Shown piece by piece: positions 1 to 6,371 of a stretch of DNA of 28,003 bases; position 1 is the first letter of the stretch, and each line of letters begins with the position of its first letter. The translations under genes and the position numbers were made by a program. Origin of the DNA: a virus; the IMG/VR virus record IMGVR_UViG_3300031539_000241, positions 1 to 28,003 of that record. The stretch is one strand, 5' to 3'. Below the pieces are notes generated by a model. It was not told where the DNA came from. It was given only the letters and a program-made list of their open reading frames with translations, and made no database searches.

Positions 1-668
1 TTGCAGTCGGCGATAGCCTGTTCGTGATCGGGCTTCGCCTTCATCGTGTGCAAATCATCAAACGCCCGCATAAGGGCCTCTGCCGTCTTGACGGTCTTCT
101 GTCTCTGCGTCTTGATTCGGTCCTCGTCCGCGTCCCCGGCCGGCTCGCCGTGCGGGTGATGGCACTTGGCGCACGATACGTCGTCTTCGTCTTCGTCGTC
201 CCACTTGCTCCCGGCACAATTTGGGCATTTGCCGTAGTCGGGTTCGGTGGGCTCGGACACCGGCTCAGACTCAACGTCGATAGGGCCGGCGTCCGGCGGA
301 GTGGAGGCCGGCTTCGGCGGCTTCTTCCCACCGGCAGCAATGGCGGCTTTTCTGGCGGCCTTGGCGGCACCGTCTAAGGTTCCTTCGAGCATCAAAACCG
401 CCGACCTGGCTGCGCTTTTGATGCTCCCCATATCCCTGGAAAATTGCATATAAAACTGTGCTGTCCTTAGACTTCCGTCAAATAGGCGTTCGCACTCGCC
501 CTCCCACTTCTTGTGGGGTAGGGTCGATTTTGCGGCCAGCAGTTCTTGGCCAGTTTCCAGGGCGTGCTTTGTGGCTTCGCCGAGATCTTTCTGCACGTAG
601 GTGTGCAGTACATTTGCCTTACGAAAGTGCTCATGCACATCGATCGGTAGGTTGTTTTTGTTAGCCAT
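1..668 (-). CDS. DUF3102-like protein with C-terminal zinc ribbon (partial, runs off left edge)
   Basis: The reading frame opens at the ATG at 668 and stays open to the window edge (222 codons visible). Residues about 20-80 resemble the DUF3102 family of phage/plasmid proteins: a helical stretch with LETGQELLAAK, then PHKKWEGECE and SLRTAQFYMQFSR. The part specific to this full-length copy starts at residue 130 and holds CPNC and CAKC pairs separated by an acidic stretch, a probable zinc ribbon, then a basic helix. Its ATG overlaps the TAA of the preceding frame (ATGGCTAA), so translation is probably coupled. Its first 129 codons are duplicated upstream. The molecular role is unknown; the position beside ERF and an HNH nuclease suggests DNA metabolism. 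Confidence 0.75.
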   Translation of the reverse strand, partial: MANKNNLPIDVHEHFRKANVLHTYVQKDLGEATKHALETGQELLAAKSTLPHKKWEGECERLFDGSLRTAQFYMQFSRDMGSIKSAARSAVLMLEGTLDGAAKAARKAAIAAGGKKPPKPASTPPDAGPIDVESEPVSEPTEPDYGKCPNCAGSKWDDEDEDDVSCAKCHHPHGEPAGDADEDRIKTQRQKTVKTAEALMRAFDDLHTMKAKPDHEQAIADC

Positions 669-1135
669 CCGTGTCCTCTTGTTTTTCTAACCATCGTGAA
701 AAGCGACTAGGGCCGGCGTCCGGCGGAGTGGAGGCCGGCTTCGGCGGCTTCTTCCCACCGGCAGCAATGGCGGCTTTTCTGGCGGCCTTGGCGGCACCGT
801 CTAAGGTTCCTTCGAGCATCAAAACCGCCGACCTGGCTGCGCTTTTGATGCTCCCCATATCCCTGGAAAATTGCATATAAAACTGTGCTGTCCTTAGACT
901 TCCGTCAAATAGGCGTTCGCACTCGCCCTCCCACTTCTTGTGGGGTAGGGTCGATTTTGCGGCCAGCAGTTCTTGGCCAGTTTCCAGGGCGTGCTTTGTG
1001 GCTTCGCCGAGATCTTTCTGCACGTAGGTGTGCAGTACATTTGCCTTACGAAAGTGCTCATGCACATCGATCGGTAGGTTGTTTTTGTTAGCCATCCGTG
1101 TCCTCTTGTTTTTCTAACCATCGTGAAAAGCGACT
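281..1135. repeat. Exact tandem duplication, unit 427 bp
   Basis: Positions 281-708 and 708-1135 appear identical, sharing a single T at the junction. The unit covers the last 15 codons of the HNH gene, the ATGGCTAA overlap and the first 129 codons of the DUF3102-like gene. No differences were seen by eye, so the event is very recent or is an assembly artefact near the contig end. Confidence 0.93.
661..1095 (-). pseudogene. Truncated duplicate of the DUF3102-like gene
   Basis: This 144-codon frame starts at the ATG at 1095. Residues 1-129 are identical to the neighbouring gene at 1-668. It then switches at the duplication junction into the last 15 residues of the HNH protein (SRFSRWLEKQEDTDG) and stops. 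It therefore keeps the DUF3102-like domain but lacks the zinc ribbon. It overlaps both neighbours through the same ATGGCTAA motif, so it would be translated if the duplication is real. It is called a pseudogene because it is a by-product of the tandem duplication; a functional short isoform is possible. Confidence 0.7.
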
Positions 1136-1582
1136 CCCGACGATCCGCTCGAAATCCTCTTCCTCGACGTACTCGCGCAGTCCGCAGATTACGCCGCAGT
1201 AATACGCCGCGGTCTTCACACCGTCAAATCGTCGGTGGTCGCCTGACTCGACGGTGGTGACATACCAATCATGGCACCCGCGCCAATGTATTTTGAGCCA
1301 CAGCAGCCAGCCGGCCGCGTTCAGGTGCGGCGACGTGTCGGCGTTGAACGTGTGGCAGTGAGCGCAGAGACAGCAGCCGTTACGCAGTTCGTATCGTGTC
1401 GCTGCGTGTTGGCGAGGCACCAGGTGATGTGCCTGCAAACTGGTGCGCTTGCCACAGACGGCACATCGGTTGGCCCAATCGCCGCGGACGGCGAGGCTCC
1501 ACAGCCGGTCGGCCATGTCGCGCAAAACGCCCTTGGCCGGGATGTCCTTGTTTGTTCGCTTCCGTGGCCGCTTCCGTGCCAT
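1088..1582 (-). CDS. HNH nuclease of NinG/Rap type
   Basis: A 164-residue protein with a basic N-terminus, then a zinc-HNH core. C40 and C43 (CAVCG) pair with C73 and C76 (CAHCH), H52-H53 lie in LQAHHLVPR, N68 is in RNGC and H77 follows. This arrangement matches lambda NinG (Rap), a recombination endonuclease that acts on branched DNA in phage recombination. The ATG at 1582 is preferred over the TTG at 1618 because AGGAG lies about 10 bases upstream. It follows the ERF gene, a typical phage recombination pairing. Its last 15 codons fall inside the 427-bp duplication. Confidence 0.8.
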   Translation of the reverse strand: MARKRPRKRTNKDIPAKGVLRDMADRLWSLAVRGDWANRCAVCGKRTSLQAHHLVPRQHAATRYELRNGCCLCAHCHTFNADTSPHLNAAGWLLWLKIHWRGCHDWYVTTVESGDHRRFDGVKTAAYYCGVICGLREYVEEEDFERIVGSRFSRWLEKQEDTDG

Positions 1583-1624
1583 TGCGTCCGTGCTCCTAGC
1601 TGTTCGGCTTAAAGTCAAGCATCA

Positions 1625-2449
1625 TCATGGGTTCCTATGCGCTTCATGTGAGGCTTCTATCTGTTCGATCTCCTCGATTCGCATGCCGATACAGTTGGTG
1701 AGTTGCTTGTGTTCTACTTCAGCAAAGCCCCGTGTCTCTGCCCAGGCGAGCCACTTATGGCAGTCGGTCTCGCCCATGGTTTCCAGGCCCGGCGGTATCA
1801 GGGTGTAGAACCGGACGTTGGCCAGTGCCCGCAACTCCGCCAATGCTTTCTCGTTGCCGGCGAACTTGCCCGGCACGGCCCTATCGTACTTTTCGAGCGT
1901 GTCCAAGTCTGGCGCGTTGAATATCGCGGCCTTGGCTTTGGATATTCGTTGCTGTTCGGTGGGCGCGGGCGGGGTTGGCTTTGCGGCTGGTTCCCTGTTG
2001 CCGTTCTTCGGCTGCGCTGCCTTGCCGTCGTCGTCCTCTGGTGCTACCCCGACAATCGCCGATAGTGCGTATCTACGAGCGTAGGTAATAGCGGAGCCAA
2101 TCGCCTGCGGAGTGAACGTGTCGGGCCGCAGTGTCATATCGCTAGAGATAAACTGCCCGGACGAGTGCAGCAATATGGTCGTGACCACCACGACTCCACC
2201 ACCAGCCTGTGGTGCCTGCACGACGGACAGCCCATTGTCAGACAACGGCTGTCTGCACACCTCAATTACATTTGCGAGGTGGGCGTATTTGTAGCTGTAC
2301 TCGCCACCTGCCTTCATTTTCACTTTGGCGACTTCGCCCGCCACGAGAGTAGTGATACTGGCCTGGGCTTTGGCCAGTGCCGCTGCCAGGGCGTCTATGT
2401 TTTCACTCATTCTGACGGCTGGAATGACATGTTCTTGCGTCTCTACCAC
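1625..2449 (-). CDS. erf: ERF-family single-strand annealing protein
   Basis: A 274-residue protein with the ERF signature in its first half: YSYKYAHLANVIEVCRQPLSDNGL at about residues 51-74, then GSAITYARRYALSAIVGVAPEDDDG at about 118-142. ERF proteins anneal complementary single strands during phage recombination and genome circularisation. The rest is a Pro/Ala-rich linker and a helical C-terminal domain. The GTG at 2449 is chosen because GAGGAG sits 5 bases upstream, whereas the internal ATG at 2410 has no ribosome binding site. It lies in an operon with small upstream genes and the NinG-like nuclease. Confidence 0.9.
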   Translation of the reverse strand: MVETQEHVIPAVRMSENIDALAAALAKAQASITTLVAGEVAKVKMKAGGEYSYKYAHLANVIEVCRQPLSDNGLSVVQAPQAGGGVVVVTTILLHSSGQFISSDMTLRPDTFTPQAIGSAITYARRYALSAIVGVAPEDDDGKAAQPKNGNREPAAKPTPPAPTEQQRISKAKAAIFNAPDLDTLEKYDRAVPGKFAGNEKALAELRALANVRFYTLIPPGLETMGETDCHKWLAWAETRGFAEVEHKQLTNCIGMRIEEIEQIEASHEAHRNP

Positions 2450-2491
2450 GGCAACTCCTCCTCTATAGGTCTCTCGAGAATTTGTTTCTCA

Positions 2492-2692
2492 TCACTCTTC
2501 TTCCTCCGGGGCGTGTTCTTCGCACACTGGCTCACCTTTGTCAGACCAAATAGTGTCGTCTTCGCATCTGCCGGTCGGCTCGCCGCAGACGCTACAGAGT
2601 TGCAGTGTGCCGGGGTAATTCCCTGCGTTCCAGGCATCATGTTCACTCTGAAACATCGCGTGTCTGTAGCCGCCTGGCCAAGTGTTTTCCAT
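2492..2692 (-). CDS. Small putative zinc-binding protein
   Basis: A 66-residue protein with CSVC near the middle and a further C and CEEH toward the acidic C-terminus (CSVCGEPTGRCE, PVCEEH), probably one treble-clef-like zinc site. The ATG at 2692 overlaps the TGA of the upstream gene (TGATG), and GAGG lies about 10 bases before it. No specific family was recognised. The position in the recombination operon suggests an accessory DNA-metabolism role. Confidence 0.6.
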   Translation of the reverse strand: MENTWPGGYRHAMFQSEHDAWNAGNYPGTLQLCSVCGEPTGRCEDDTIWSDKGEPVCEEHAPEEEE

Positions 2693-2955
2693 CACGTCAG
2701 TCCCTCAATCGCATCTATGATTACCGCTGCCCTGGCCGCCACCGGCAAATACACGCCATCGTTCCGTTGGTGTATCTCCTTCGCCGCAAACAGTATCTCG
2801 GGTAGGGTGGCTGGGTCGGCAGCAATGGCCTGGACGACAATGCCTCTCGCCCTAATTGCATCGATATCGCGGGCATCGAGGTCGTCGCGAATCCAACTCG
2901 CATACTTGCGGATCAGTTCCCACTGCGGGTCGGCGGACGTTACGGGTTGGGTCAT
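2692..2955 (-). CDS. Hypothetical small helical protein
   Basis: An 87-residue protein with no recognised family. It looks mainly helical (WELIRKYASWIRDDLDARDIDAIRARG, then LPEILFAAKEI) with a hydrophobic C-terminal helix. The ATG at 2955 follows GGGAGGA at good spacing and overlaps the TGA of the preceding 59-codon gene (ATGA). The frame appears to continue upstream, but the overlap and ribosome binding site fix this start. Confidence 0.7.
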   Translation of the reverse strand: MTQPVTSADPQWELIRKYASWIRDDLDARDIDAIRARGIVVQAIAADPATLPEILFAAKEIHQRNDGVYLPVAARAAVIIDAIEGLT

Positions 2956-3131
2956 GGCTTCCTCCCCTGGTTCTCGTTCCAGTCCATTTCTTCCTCGATA
3001 TCGCACAGCGGCCTGCCGGTTTGCAAAGCCTTGCCCACGGCGTCGAGAGCTGCTTGCATTGCTTGTCCATGATGTAGGTCTACGATCAGGCCGCCGACCA
3101 GGACGGGAGGTTGTTTCGCTATGCAGACCAT
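2952..3131 (-). CDS. Hypothetical 59-residue protein, first gene of recombination operon
   Basis: A short gene with ATG at 3131 and AAGGAG 7 bases upstream; it ends in an ATGA overlap with the next gene. The protein has a hydrophobic N-terminus (VCIAKQPPVLVGGLIVDL), an amphipathic middle and an acidic end. No family was recognised. The strong ribosome binding site and coupled overlap support a real gene. It carries the CTAACAAGGAGA leader shared with two other sites in this arm. Confidence 0.65.
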   Translation of the reverse strand: MVCIAKQPPVLVGGLIVDLHHGQAMQAALDAVGKALQTGRPLCDIEEEMDWNENQGRKP

Positions 3132-3137
3132 GTTCGC

Positions 3138-3149
3138 TCTCCTTGTTAG
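3138..3149 (-). promoter_or_regulatory. Shared leader motif CTAACAAGGAGA (copy 1)
   Basis: This 12-base motif contains the Shine-Dalgarno sequence of the gene starting at 3131. The same 12 bases occur at 4782-4793 and 8376-8387. It contains ACAAGGA, close to the known CsrA-binding core ACARGGA, and csrA lies immediately upstream. Confidence 0.6.
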
Positions 3150-3157
3150 TGTAAATT

Positions 3158-3220
3158 CGCCCGCCGTCGTCAGAGGTTACACAGGTTTGCTCAACGGAGC
3201 GTGACGAGCGACGGCGGGCG
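3158..3220. repeat. 12-bp GC-rich inverted repeat upstream of recombination operon
   Basis: CGCCCGCCGTCG (3158-3169) is the exact reverse complement of CGACGGCGGGCG (3209-3220), with a 39-base loop. It lies between the csrA terminator and the first gene of the recombination operon, so it would form a structured 5' leader or a palindromic DNA site. Confidence 0.75.
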
Positions 3221-3235
3221 GTGGTGTAGGCAAAT

Positions 3236-3293
3236 GAAAAAACGCCCCGCCGCGTCCTGCGCGTACAACGAACGCAGGGCCCGGGGGGGCGTC
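3236..3293 (-). terminator. Rho-independent terminator after csrA
   Basis: On the minus strand a hairpin pairs ACGCCCC with GGGGCGT at the base and CCTGCG with CGCAGG inside. A run of six to seven T follows (plus-strand A run at 3237-3242). It sits 64 bases past the csrA stop. Confidence 0.75.
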
Positions 3294-3356
3294 TTTGTAT
3301 CGAGTTGGTTTTGTTGAGTCCGTTCATGGCTGTCCGTTGCCGTTTGTCCGTGGCCG

Positions 3357-3557
3357 CTACGTCTGCGGCCTAATTCTCGTTCGTCCGTCTCGTTGCAACA
3401 GGGCGAAAATCTCGCCCCGGTGAATCGGCACCTCTGGCGGTGCCTCGAAGCCCAGGCGTGCTCGATCGCGTTGCACGCCCAGCAGCGTAACAACGATGGG
3501 CTTGTCGCCGACAAGAATCACAACTGTCTCTGTCGGCTTTCTTGTAAATACGAGCAT
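3357..3557 (-). CDS. csrA: CsrA/RsmA-like RNA-binding translational regulator
   Basis: A 66-residue protein with the full CsrA layout: MLVFTRKPTETVVI at the start, LLGVQRDRARLGFEAP in the middle, then PEVPIHRGEI. R6 of strand 1 and R47 of the IHRGEI motif match the residues by which CsrA dimers contact GGA motifs in mRNA leaders. CsrA usually blocks or alters translation at Shine-Dalgarno sequences. The length is typical (about 61-70). AGGA lies just upstream of the ATG, and a terminator follows. The frame is open further upstream, but that extension lacks CsrA character. This is a phage-borne copy; it could act on host or phage transcripts. Confidence 0.88.
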   Translation of the reverse strand: MLVFTRKPTETVVILVGDKPIVVTLLGVQRDRARLGFEAPPEVPIHRGEIFALLQRDGRTRIRPQT

Positions 3558-3956
3558 CAACTTGGTCCTGACAAAAAAACACGCTAACCTCCGTGGTAAT
3601 AATACCCCGGGCAAAGCCGCAGCCATGCAGCCCGCCCGGATCACCTTTACCGGCGGCCGTGCCGGTTTGTTCAGGGCGTCGGCACCTCGACAACGCCCCA
3701 CTCGCTAATCATCAGGGGCCACCTCCACAGACCCCATTGCAGCACTCTTGTCAATCGTCTCCCTGCGTGCTACCGCAGGCAAGAACCGCACCATCGCGGC
3801 TGCTACAAGGGGAGCGGGCCGGATTTGCACCGACGACGTGCCTGTGACGAGCAAACCATCGCCACGCCGCCGCTCCAATACGAGAGAACAGATCATTTGG
3901 GTTTGTCTAGGTTATTTGTACCGATGGTAAGAATTAACTGAGCGATCTCGATCACA
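3558..3956. other. 399-bp gap: tRNA-like element, no convincing gene
   Basis: This gap contains the tRNA-like element at 3811-3876. A 13-codon minus-strand frame at 3671-3712 has GGAGG upstream of its ATG and could be a leader peptide for csrA; nothing else supports it. No promoter could be assigned with confidence. Confidence 0.5.
3811..3876 (-). tRNA. tRNA-like element 1 (possible Thr, anticodon CGT; lacks a normal D arm)
   Basis: Read on the minus strand: a perfect 7-bp acceptor stem (GGAGCGG with CCGCTCC), an anticodon arm GTTTG-CTCGTCA-CAGGC, a 5-base variable region, and a T arm GTCGG-TGCAAAT-CCGGC whose loop departs from TTCRANY. Only 13 bases separate the acceptor stem from the anticodon arm, so the D arm is missing or degenerate. 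The ends and flanks closely match the element at 4920-5003. Probably a decayed tRNA or tRNA mimic. Confidence 0.4.
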
Positions 3957-4502
3957 TCAAGGGTTTTGTCCGGAGCCGGAGCCGTCGCCGTAGCCGTAGC
4001 CGTAGCCGCCGTCGCCGTAGCCGGAGCCGTAGCCGGAGCCGGAGCCGTAGCCGGAGCCGTAGCCGGAGCCGGAGCCGTAGCCGTAGCCGTAGCCGTAGCC
4101 GGAGCCGTAGCCGGAGCCGGAGCCGTCGCCGTAGCCGTAGCCGTAGCCGTCGCCGCCGCCGTCGCCGTAGCCGGAGCCGTCGCCGTAGCCGTAGCCGGAG
4201 CCGTAGCCGTCGCCGTAGCCGGAGCCGTCGCCGTAGCCGTAGCCGGAGCCGTAGCCGGAGCCGTAGCCGGAGCCGGAGAATAGCCCTAATGGTATGGTGT
4301 TAATACAAATCGTCGGCACGCCCGATGATCGCAGCAGGTCGTCGATCAGGTCTTGATCCTGCATTCCTGAATGGTACGCCCAATGCAGCAGATCTGACGG
4401 CACGGCATCGATGGCCATCCCCGGCGTGAGTTGGGAGAGGCTCTCGCGACAGGCTCCGCGAAATTGAGCTTCGGTGATGTGAGCTGTTGTTAGGACGACC
4501 AC
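3957..4502 (-). CDS. Protein with long Gly-Ser/Tyr/Asp repeat tail
   Basis: 181 residues. The GTG start at 4502 is supported by GGGAGG about 7 bases upstream, and the gene overlaps the stop of the upstream DUF6948-like gene. Residues 1-75 are an ordinary folded-looking region (AQFRGACRESLSQL, SDLLHWAYHSGMQDQDLIDDLLRSSG). From residue 76 to the end, glycine alternates with Ser, Tyr or Asp, giving a tail of about 100 residues that ends in QNP. Every repeat glycine seems to be GGC, and the alternate codon is TCC, TAC or GAC. No family was recognised for the N-terminal part. The tail resembles low-complexity, sticky or flexible segments; its function is unknown. Confidence 0.75.
   Translation of the reverse strand: MVVLTTAHITEAQFRGACRESLSQLTPGMAIDAVPSDLLHWAYHSGMQDQDLIDDLLRSSGVPTICINTIPLGLFSGSGYGSGYGSGYGYGDGSGYGDGYGSGYGYGDGSGYGDGGGDGYGYGYGDGSGSGYGSGYGYGYGYGSGSGYGSGYGSGSGYGSGYGDGGYGYGYGDGSGSGQNP
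3970..4277. repeat. Hexanucleotide repeat tract encoding (G-S/Y/D)n
   Basis: About 300 bp of uninterrupted period-6 sequence. On the minus strand the unit is GGC followed by TCC, TAC or GAC, varying at only two bases. Such a tract is prone to replication slippage, and in-frame hexamer changes would alter tail length without breaking the gene. Confidence 0.92.
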
Positions 4503-4774
4503 GGTGCTACCTCCCAGCGTCTGGCCGCTTCGTCGCTACACTCGCTCATCGAGGTCACGTCGAATAGCTGCGTTCTTGACGCCGCTGGCCCAACTCGACA
4601 TTCACTATTTGGCCCAGTTGCTGCCAAGCCCAGGAAACCTTTCGCTGATCGTGCCCAATAGAGGCAATTACGTGCCTCAATCAGGACCACGGTATTGGCC
4701 TCTTGTGATTCGAGGGTGCCAAAAAACACGCCTCGATGTGCCGTGGTAACGACGACTTTAGTGTTCAGGTCCAT
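4490..4774 (-). CDS. DUF6948-like phage protein
   Basis: 94 residues. The pattern KVVVTTAHRGVFFGTLESQEANTVVLIEARNCLYWARSAKGFLGLAATG resembles small phage proteins of the DUF6948 type, which have a short beta-rich N-terminus, an EARxxxYWxxA core and a conserved C-terminal strand. No function is established for the family. The ATG at 4774 follows AAGGAG at 8 bases inside the shared leader motif. It is transcribed with the Gly-rich repeat gene, whose start it overlaps. Confidence 0.6.
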   Translation of the reverse strand: MDLNTKVVVTTAHRGVFFGTLESQEANTVVLIEARNCLYWARSAKGFLGLAATGPNSECRVGPAASRTQLFDVTSMSECSDEAARRWEVAPWSS

Positions 4775-4781
4775 CTGGCGA

Positions 4782-4793
4782 TCTCCTTGTTAG
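4782..4793 (-). promoter_or_regulatory. Shared leader motif CTAACAAGGAGA (copy 2)
   Basis: Identical 12-base motif containing the ribosome binding site of the DUF6948-like gene. The match to copy 3 extends upstream through an AACCCC-like stretch. It contains ACAAGGA, a CsrA-like core. Confidence 0.6.
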
Positions 4794-4814
4794 GGGTTGT
4801 TACGGCTGCGCACG

Positions 4815-4867
4815 AAAAACCCCGGCCAGGGCTGCATCCACGTCACTGTTTGCAGTCCCGCCGGGGC
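4815..4867 (-). terminator. Rho-independent terminator (repeat copy A)
   Basis: On the minus strand GCCCCGG pairs with CCGGGG, an inner CTGCA pairs with TGCAG, and TTTTT follows (A run at 4815-4819). It lies between the tRNA-like element and the DUF6948-like gene. The sequence is closely related to the terminator at 6099-6153, including bases beyond the stem. Confidence 0.7.
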
Positions 4868-4919
4868 ATGAATTGTTCGCGTGTGCGCTACGGGAGCGCA
4901 GAACGTGGCTGCTACAAGG

Positions 4920-5003
4920 GGAGCGGGCCGGAATCGAACCGGCGACAACGCAAAATGTAATCGTGTCCTCCAATGGTCAGCGCGGTGGCCGCCCATCCGC
5001 TCC
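4920..5003 (-). tRNA. tRNA-like element 2 (non-canonical; possible anticodon ACA)
   Basis: On the minus strand the acceptor stem GGAGCGG/CCGCTCC is perfect and the T arm GCCGG-TTCGATT-CCGGC fits the consensus. The best anticodon arm is CACGA-TTACATT-TTGCG, with one A-C mismatch. This leaves 31 bases for the D arm, which contains a GCGG-CCA-CCGC hairpin and is too long for a normal tRNA. A type II fold was tried and was no better. It shares 26 bases at its 3' end/flank and its 5' flank with the element at 3811-3876. Confidence 0.5.
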
Positions 5004-5073
5004 AATACGAAAGAACAAGAGTAAAACGCGGCCGGCCACGCTACCCGCCAGAGTAGACCGGCCGCGTTGGGAC

Positions 5074-6006
5074 TTAGTTGAGATCGAGCGGCGGCAACAC
5101 GTCGGCCGCCGTCTGCTCTTCCAACTGCGAGGTGTCGAGATAGTGTTCGCTCATATCGGTATGGTGCCCCAGTTGAGCAGAGGCCATTGCCCGGCCCCCG
5201 AACCGATAGGTCAGCGTGTAGCACGTTCGACGAACGCAGTGAAACATTCGCTCGCGTCCGTTGGGTAGCCCGGCCGTGCGGAGAATGGCTTTCAGTTGAA
5301 TGAATTTCTGCCGCCGGCCGTAGGGATACGGCCACACAAGTTCTCGGGCAAGATCGAAGTGACCGGCTATCGCGGCCACCGCCTGATCGTGCAGGTGGAC
5401 CACTTGTTCTTCTCCCGTTTTGCTGGAGTCGGCTCGCAATACCACCAGCCGCCTCAGCATCGACACGTCGGCCGAGCGAACTTGGAGGGCTGCTGATATC
5501 CTGGCACCGCTCCAATACAGGAAGATCATCAGCGAAGACCACCAGGCTGATCGCGAAATGCCGGTGCCCCGCATGTTGCCTCGCAACGAGCGACAAGTAG
5601 CAACAACTCGCTCGTATTCGTCTAATGTCCAGGCGACCGGCACCCGACGGGGCAATCTGATCGGCGGAATATCGGGCGGCGGCAATGAGGTGTACCCGTG
5701 CTTGTGTGCCCAACGCCAGATCGTCAGCACGTCGCCCCGCTCCCGTTTGACTGTCCGAGGCGACACTTCCTTGAGCCGGGCCCGGAGCCAGGGCAGCACA
5801 AGACTTTCCGACAACTCTGAGATTTTCAGTGGCCTGCCCGCGTGCCGTTCGAGCGAGCGGAGAGCGTAGCCGTATTGTGCGGCGGTAGAGTCCGATACCG
5901 AGAGGCGGTGTGGTAGATACACCGCGGCAAGAAACGCTGACAAGTTGTCTGGAGGGCAGTACACGGCTGATTCGGTCGCTGCTTGTCCACTTGTGCTTAT
6001 GCACAA
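5074..6006 (-). CDS. int: Tyrosine-family site-specific integrase
   Basis: 310 residues. An N-terminal SAM-like core-binding domain (about 20-100) precedes the catalytic domain. Catalytic residues in order: R169 in SGARISAAL, K196 in SSKTGE, H257 and R260 in HCVRRT, H281 in LGHHTD, and nucleophile Y289 in EHYLD. These enzymes join attP and attB through a phosphotyrosine intermediate. The start is uncertain: no ATG precedes the domain, TTG at 6006 and GTG at 5964 are possible, and neither has a clear ribosome binding site. The probable attachment site lies at 6783-6843, on the integrase side of the tRNA fragment's 3' end. Confidence 0.92.
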   Translation of the reverse strand: MCISTSGQAATESAVYCPPDNLSAFLAAVYLPHRLSVSDSTAAQYGYALRSLERHAGRPLKISELSESLVLPWLRARLKEVSPRTVKRERGDVLTIWRWAHKHGYTSLPPPDIPPIRLPRRVPVAWTLDEYERVVATCRSLRGNMRGTGISRSAWWSSLMIFLYWSGARISAALQVRSADVSMLRRLVVLRADSSKTGEEQVVHLHDQAVAAIAGHFDLARELVWPYPYGRRQKFIQLKAILRTAGLPNGRERMFHCVRRTCYTLTYRFGGRAMASAQLGHHTDMSEHYLDTSQLEEQTAADVLPPLDLN

Positions 6007-6098
6007 AATGTAGCATACGATTTGCGAAAAATGTCTTTATGCCGTACATCCGTGCTTCTATTTTTGGTTCGGTTTCTACGGTTACAGGAAAATTACAC

Positions 6099-6153
6099 AA
6101 AAAACCCCGGACGAAACTGCATCCGCACTACTGGATTTGCAGTTCCGCCGGGG
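6099..6153 (-). terminator. Rho-independent terminator (repeat copy B)
   Basis: CCCCGG (6105-6110) pairs with CCGGGG (6148-6153), and an inner CTGCAT pairs partly with TTTGCAG. On the minus strand six T follow. It ends the transcript of the repressor-like gene at 6372-6662 before the integrase. It is homologous to the terminator at 4815-4867. Confidence 0.7.
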
Positions 6154-6371
6154 CGTGTTTTGGTCGCGTGCGCACTACTTGGGCGCAGACGGTGCGGATG
6201 CCAAGCATCGAATTGCTCGTCGGGTCAGGGTGCCCGGTGGCCGCAAGAGGGCGGCAAGAGGGCTGTGTTTGTTTTGAAAGACTCAAACGTGTAGCATTTT
6301 CAACTTACTCGCTGCCCCGCGGCGGTTAGGCCAGAGGCGTGTTTTCAGTTGATAGACCGAATATACCAAAG
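6154..6371. other. Non-coding stretch, nothing recognised
   Basis: Part of the 365-bp gap between integrase and repressor genes. Apart from the terminator next to it and a short direct repeat (GGC-GCAAGAGGGC type, near 6240-6260), no gene, promoter or RNA was recognised. Confidence 0.5.

Noticed and set aside
2443-2646. Minus-strand 67-codon frame overlapping the small zinc protein
   Set aside because: The overlapping frame at 2492-2692 has the Cys motif and the coupled TGATG start; this one has neither.
2165-3154. 329-codon plus-strand open frame
   Set aside because: It is antisense to the ERF gene and three small genes that have ribosome binding sites and family motifs. It has no domain or ribosome binding site.
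3966-4283. Plus-strand Ala-Val-Gly repeat frame
   Set aside because: It is the complement of the hexamer tract. The minus-strand frame has a folded N-terminal domain and a ribosome binding site; this one has neither.
4790-6100. 436-codon minus-strand open frame
   Set aside because: It is an out-of-frame shadow of the integrase, whose catalytic residues lie in the other frame. Its sequence is Arg/Ser-rich with no domain.
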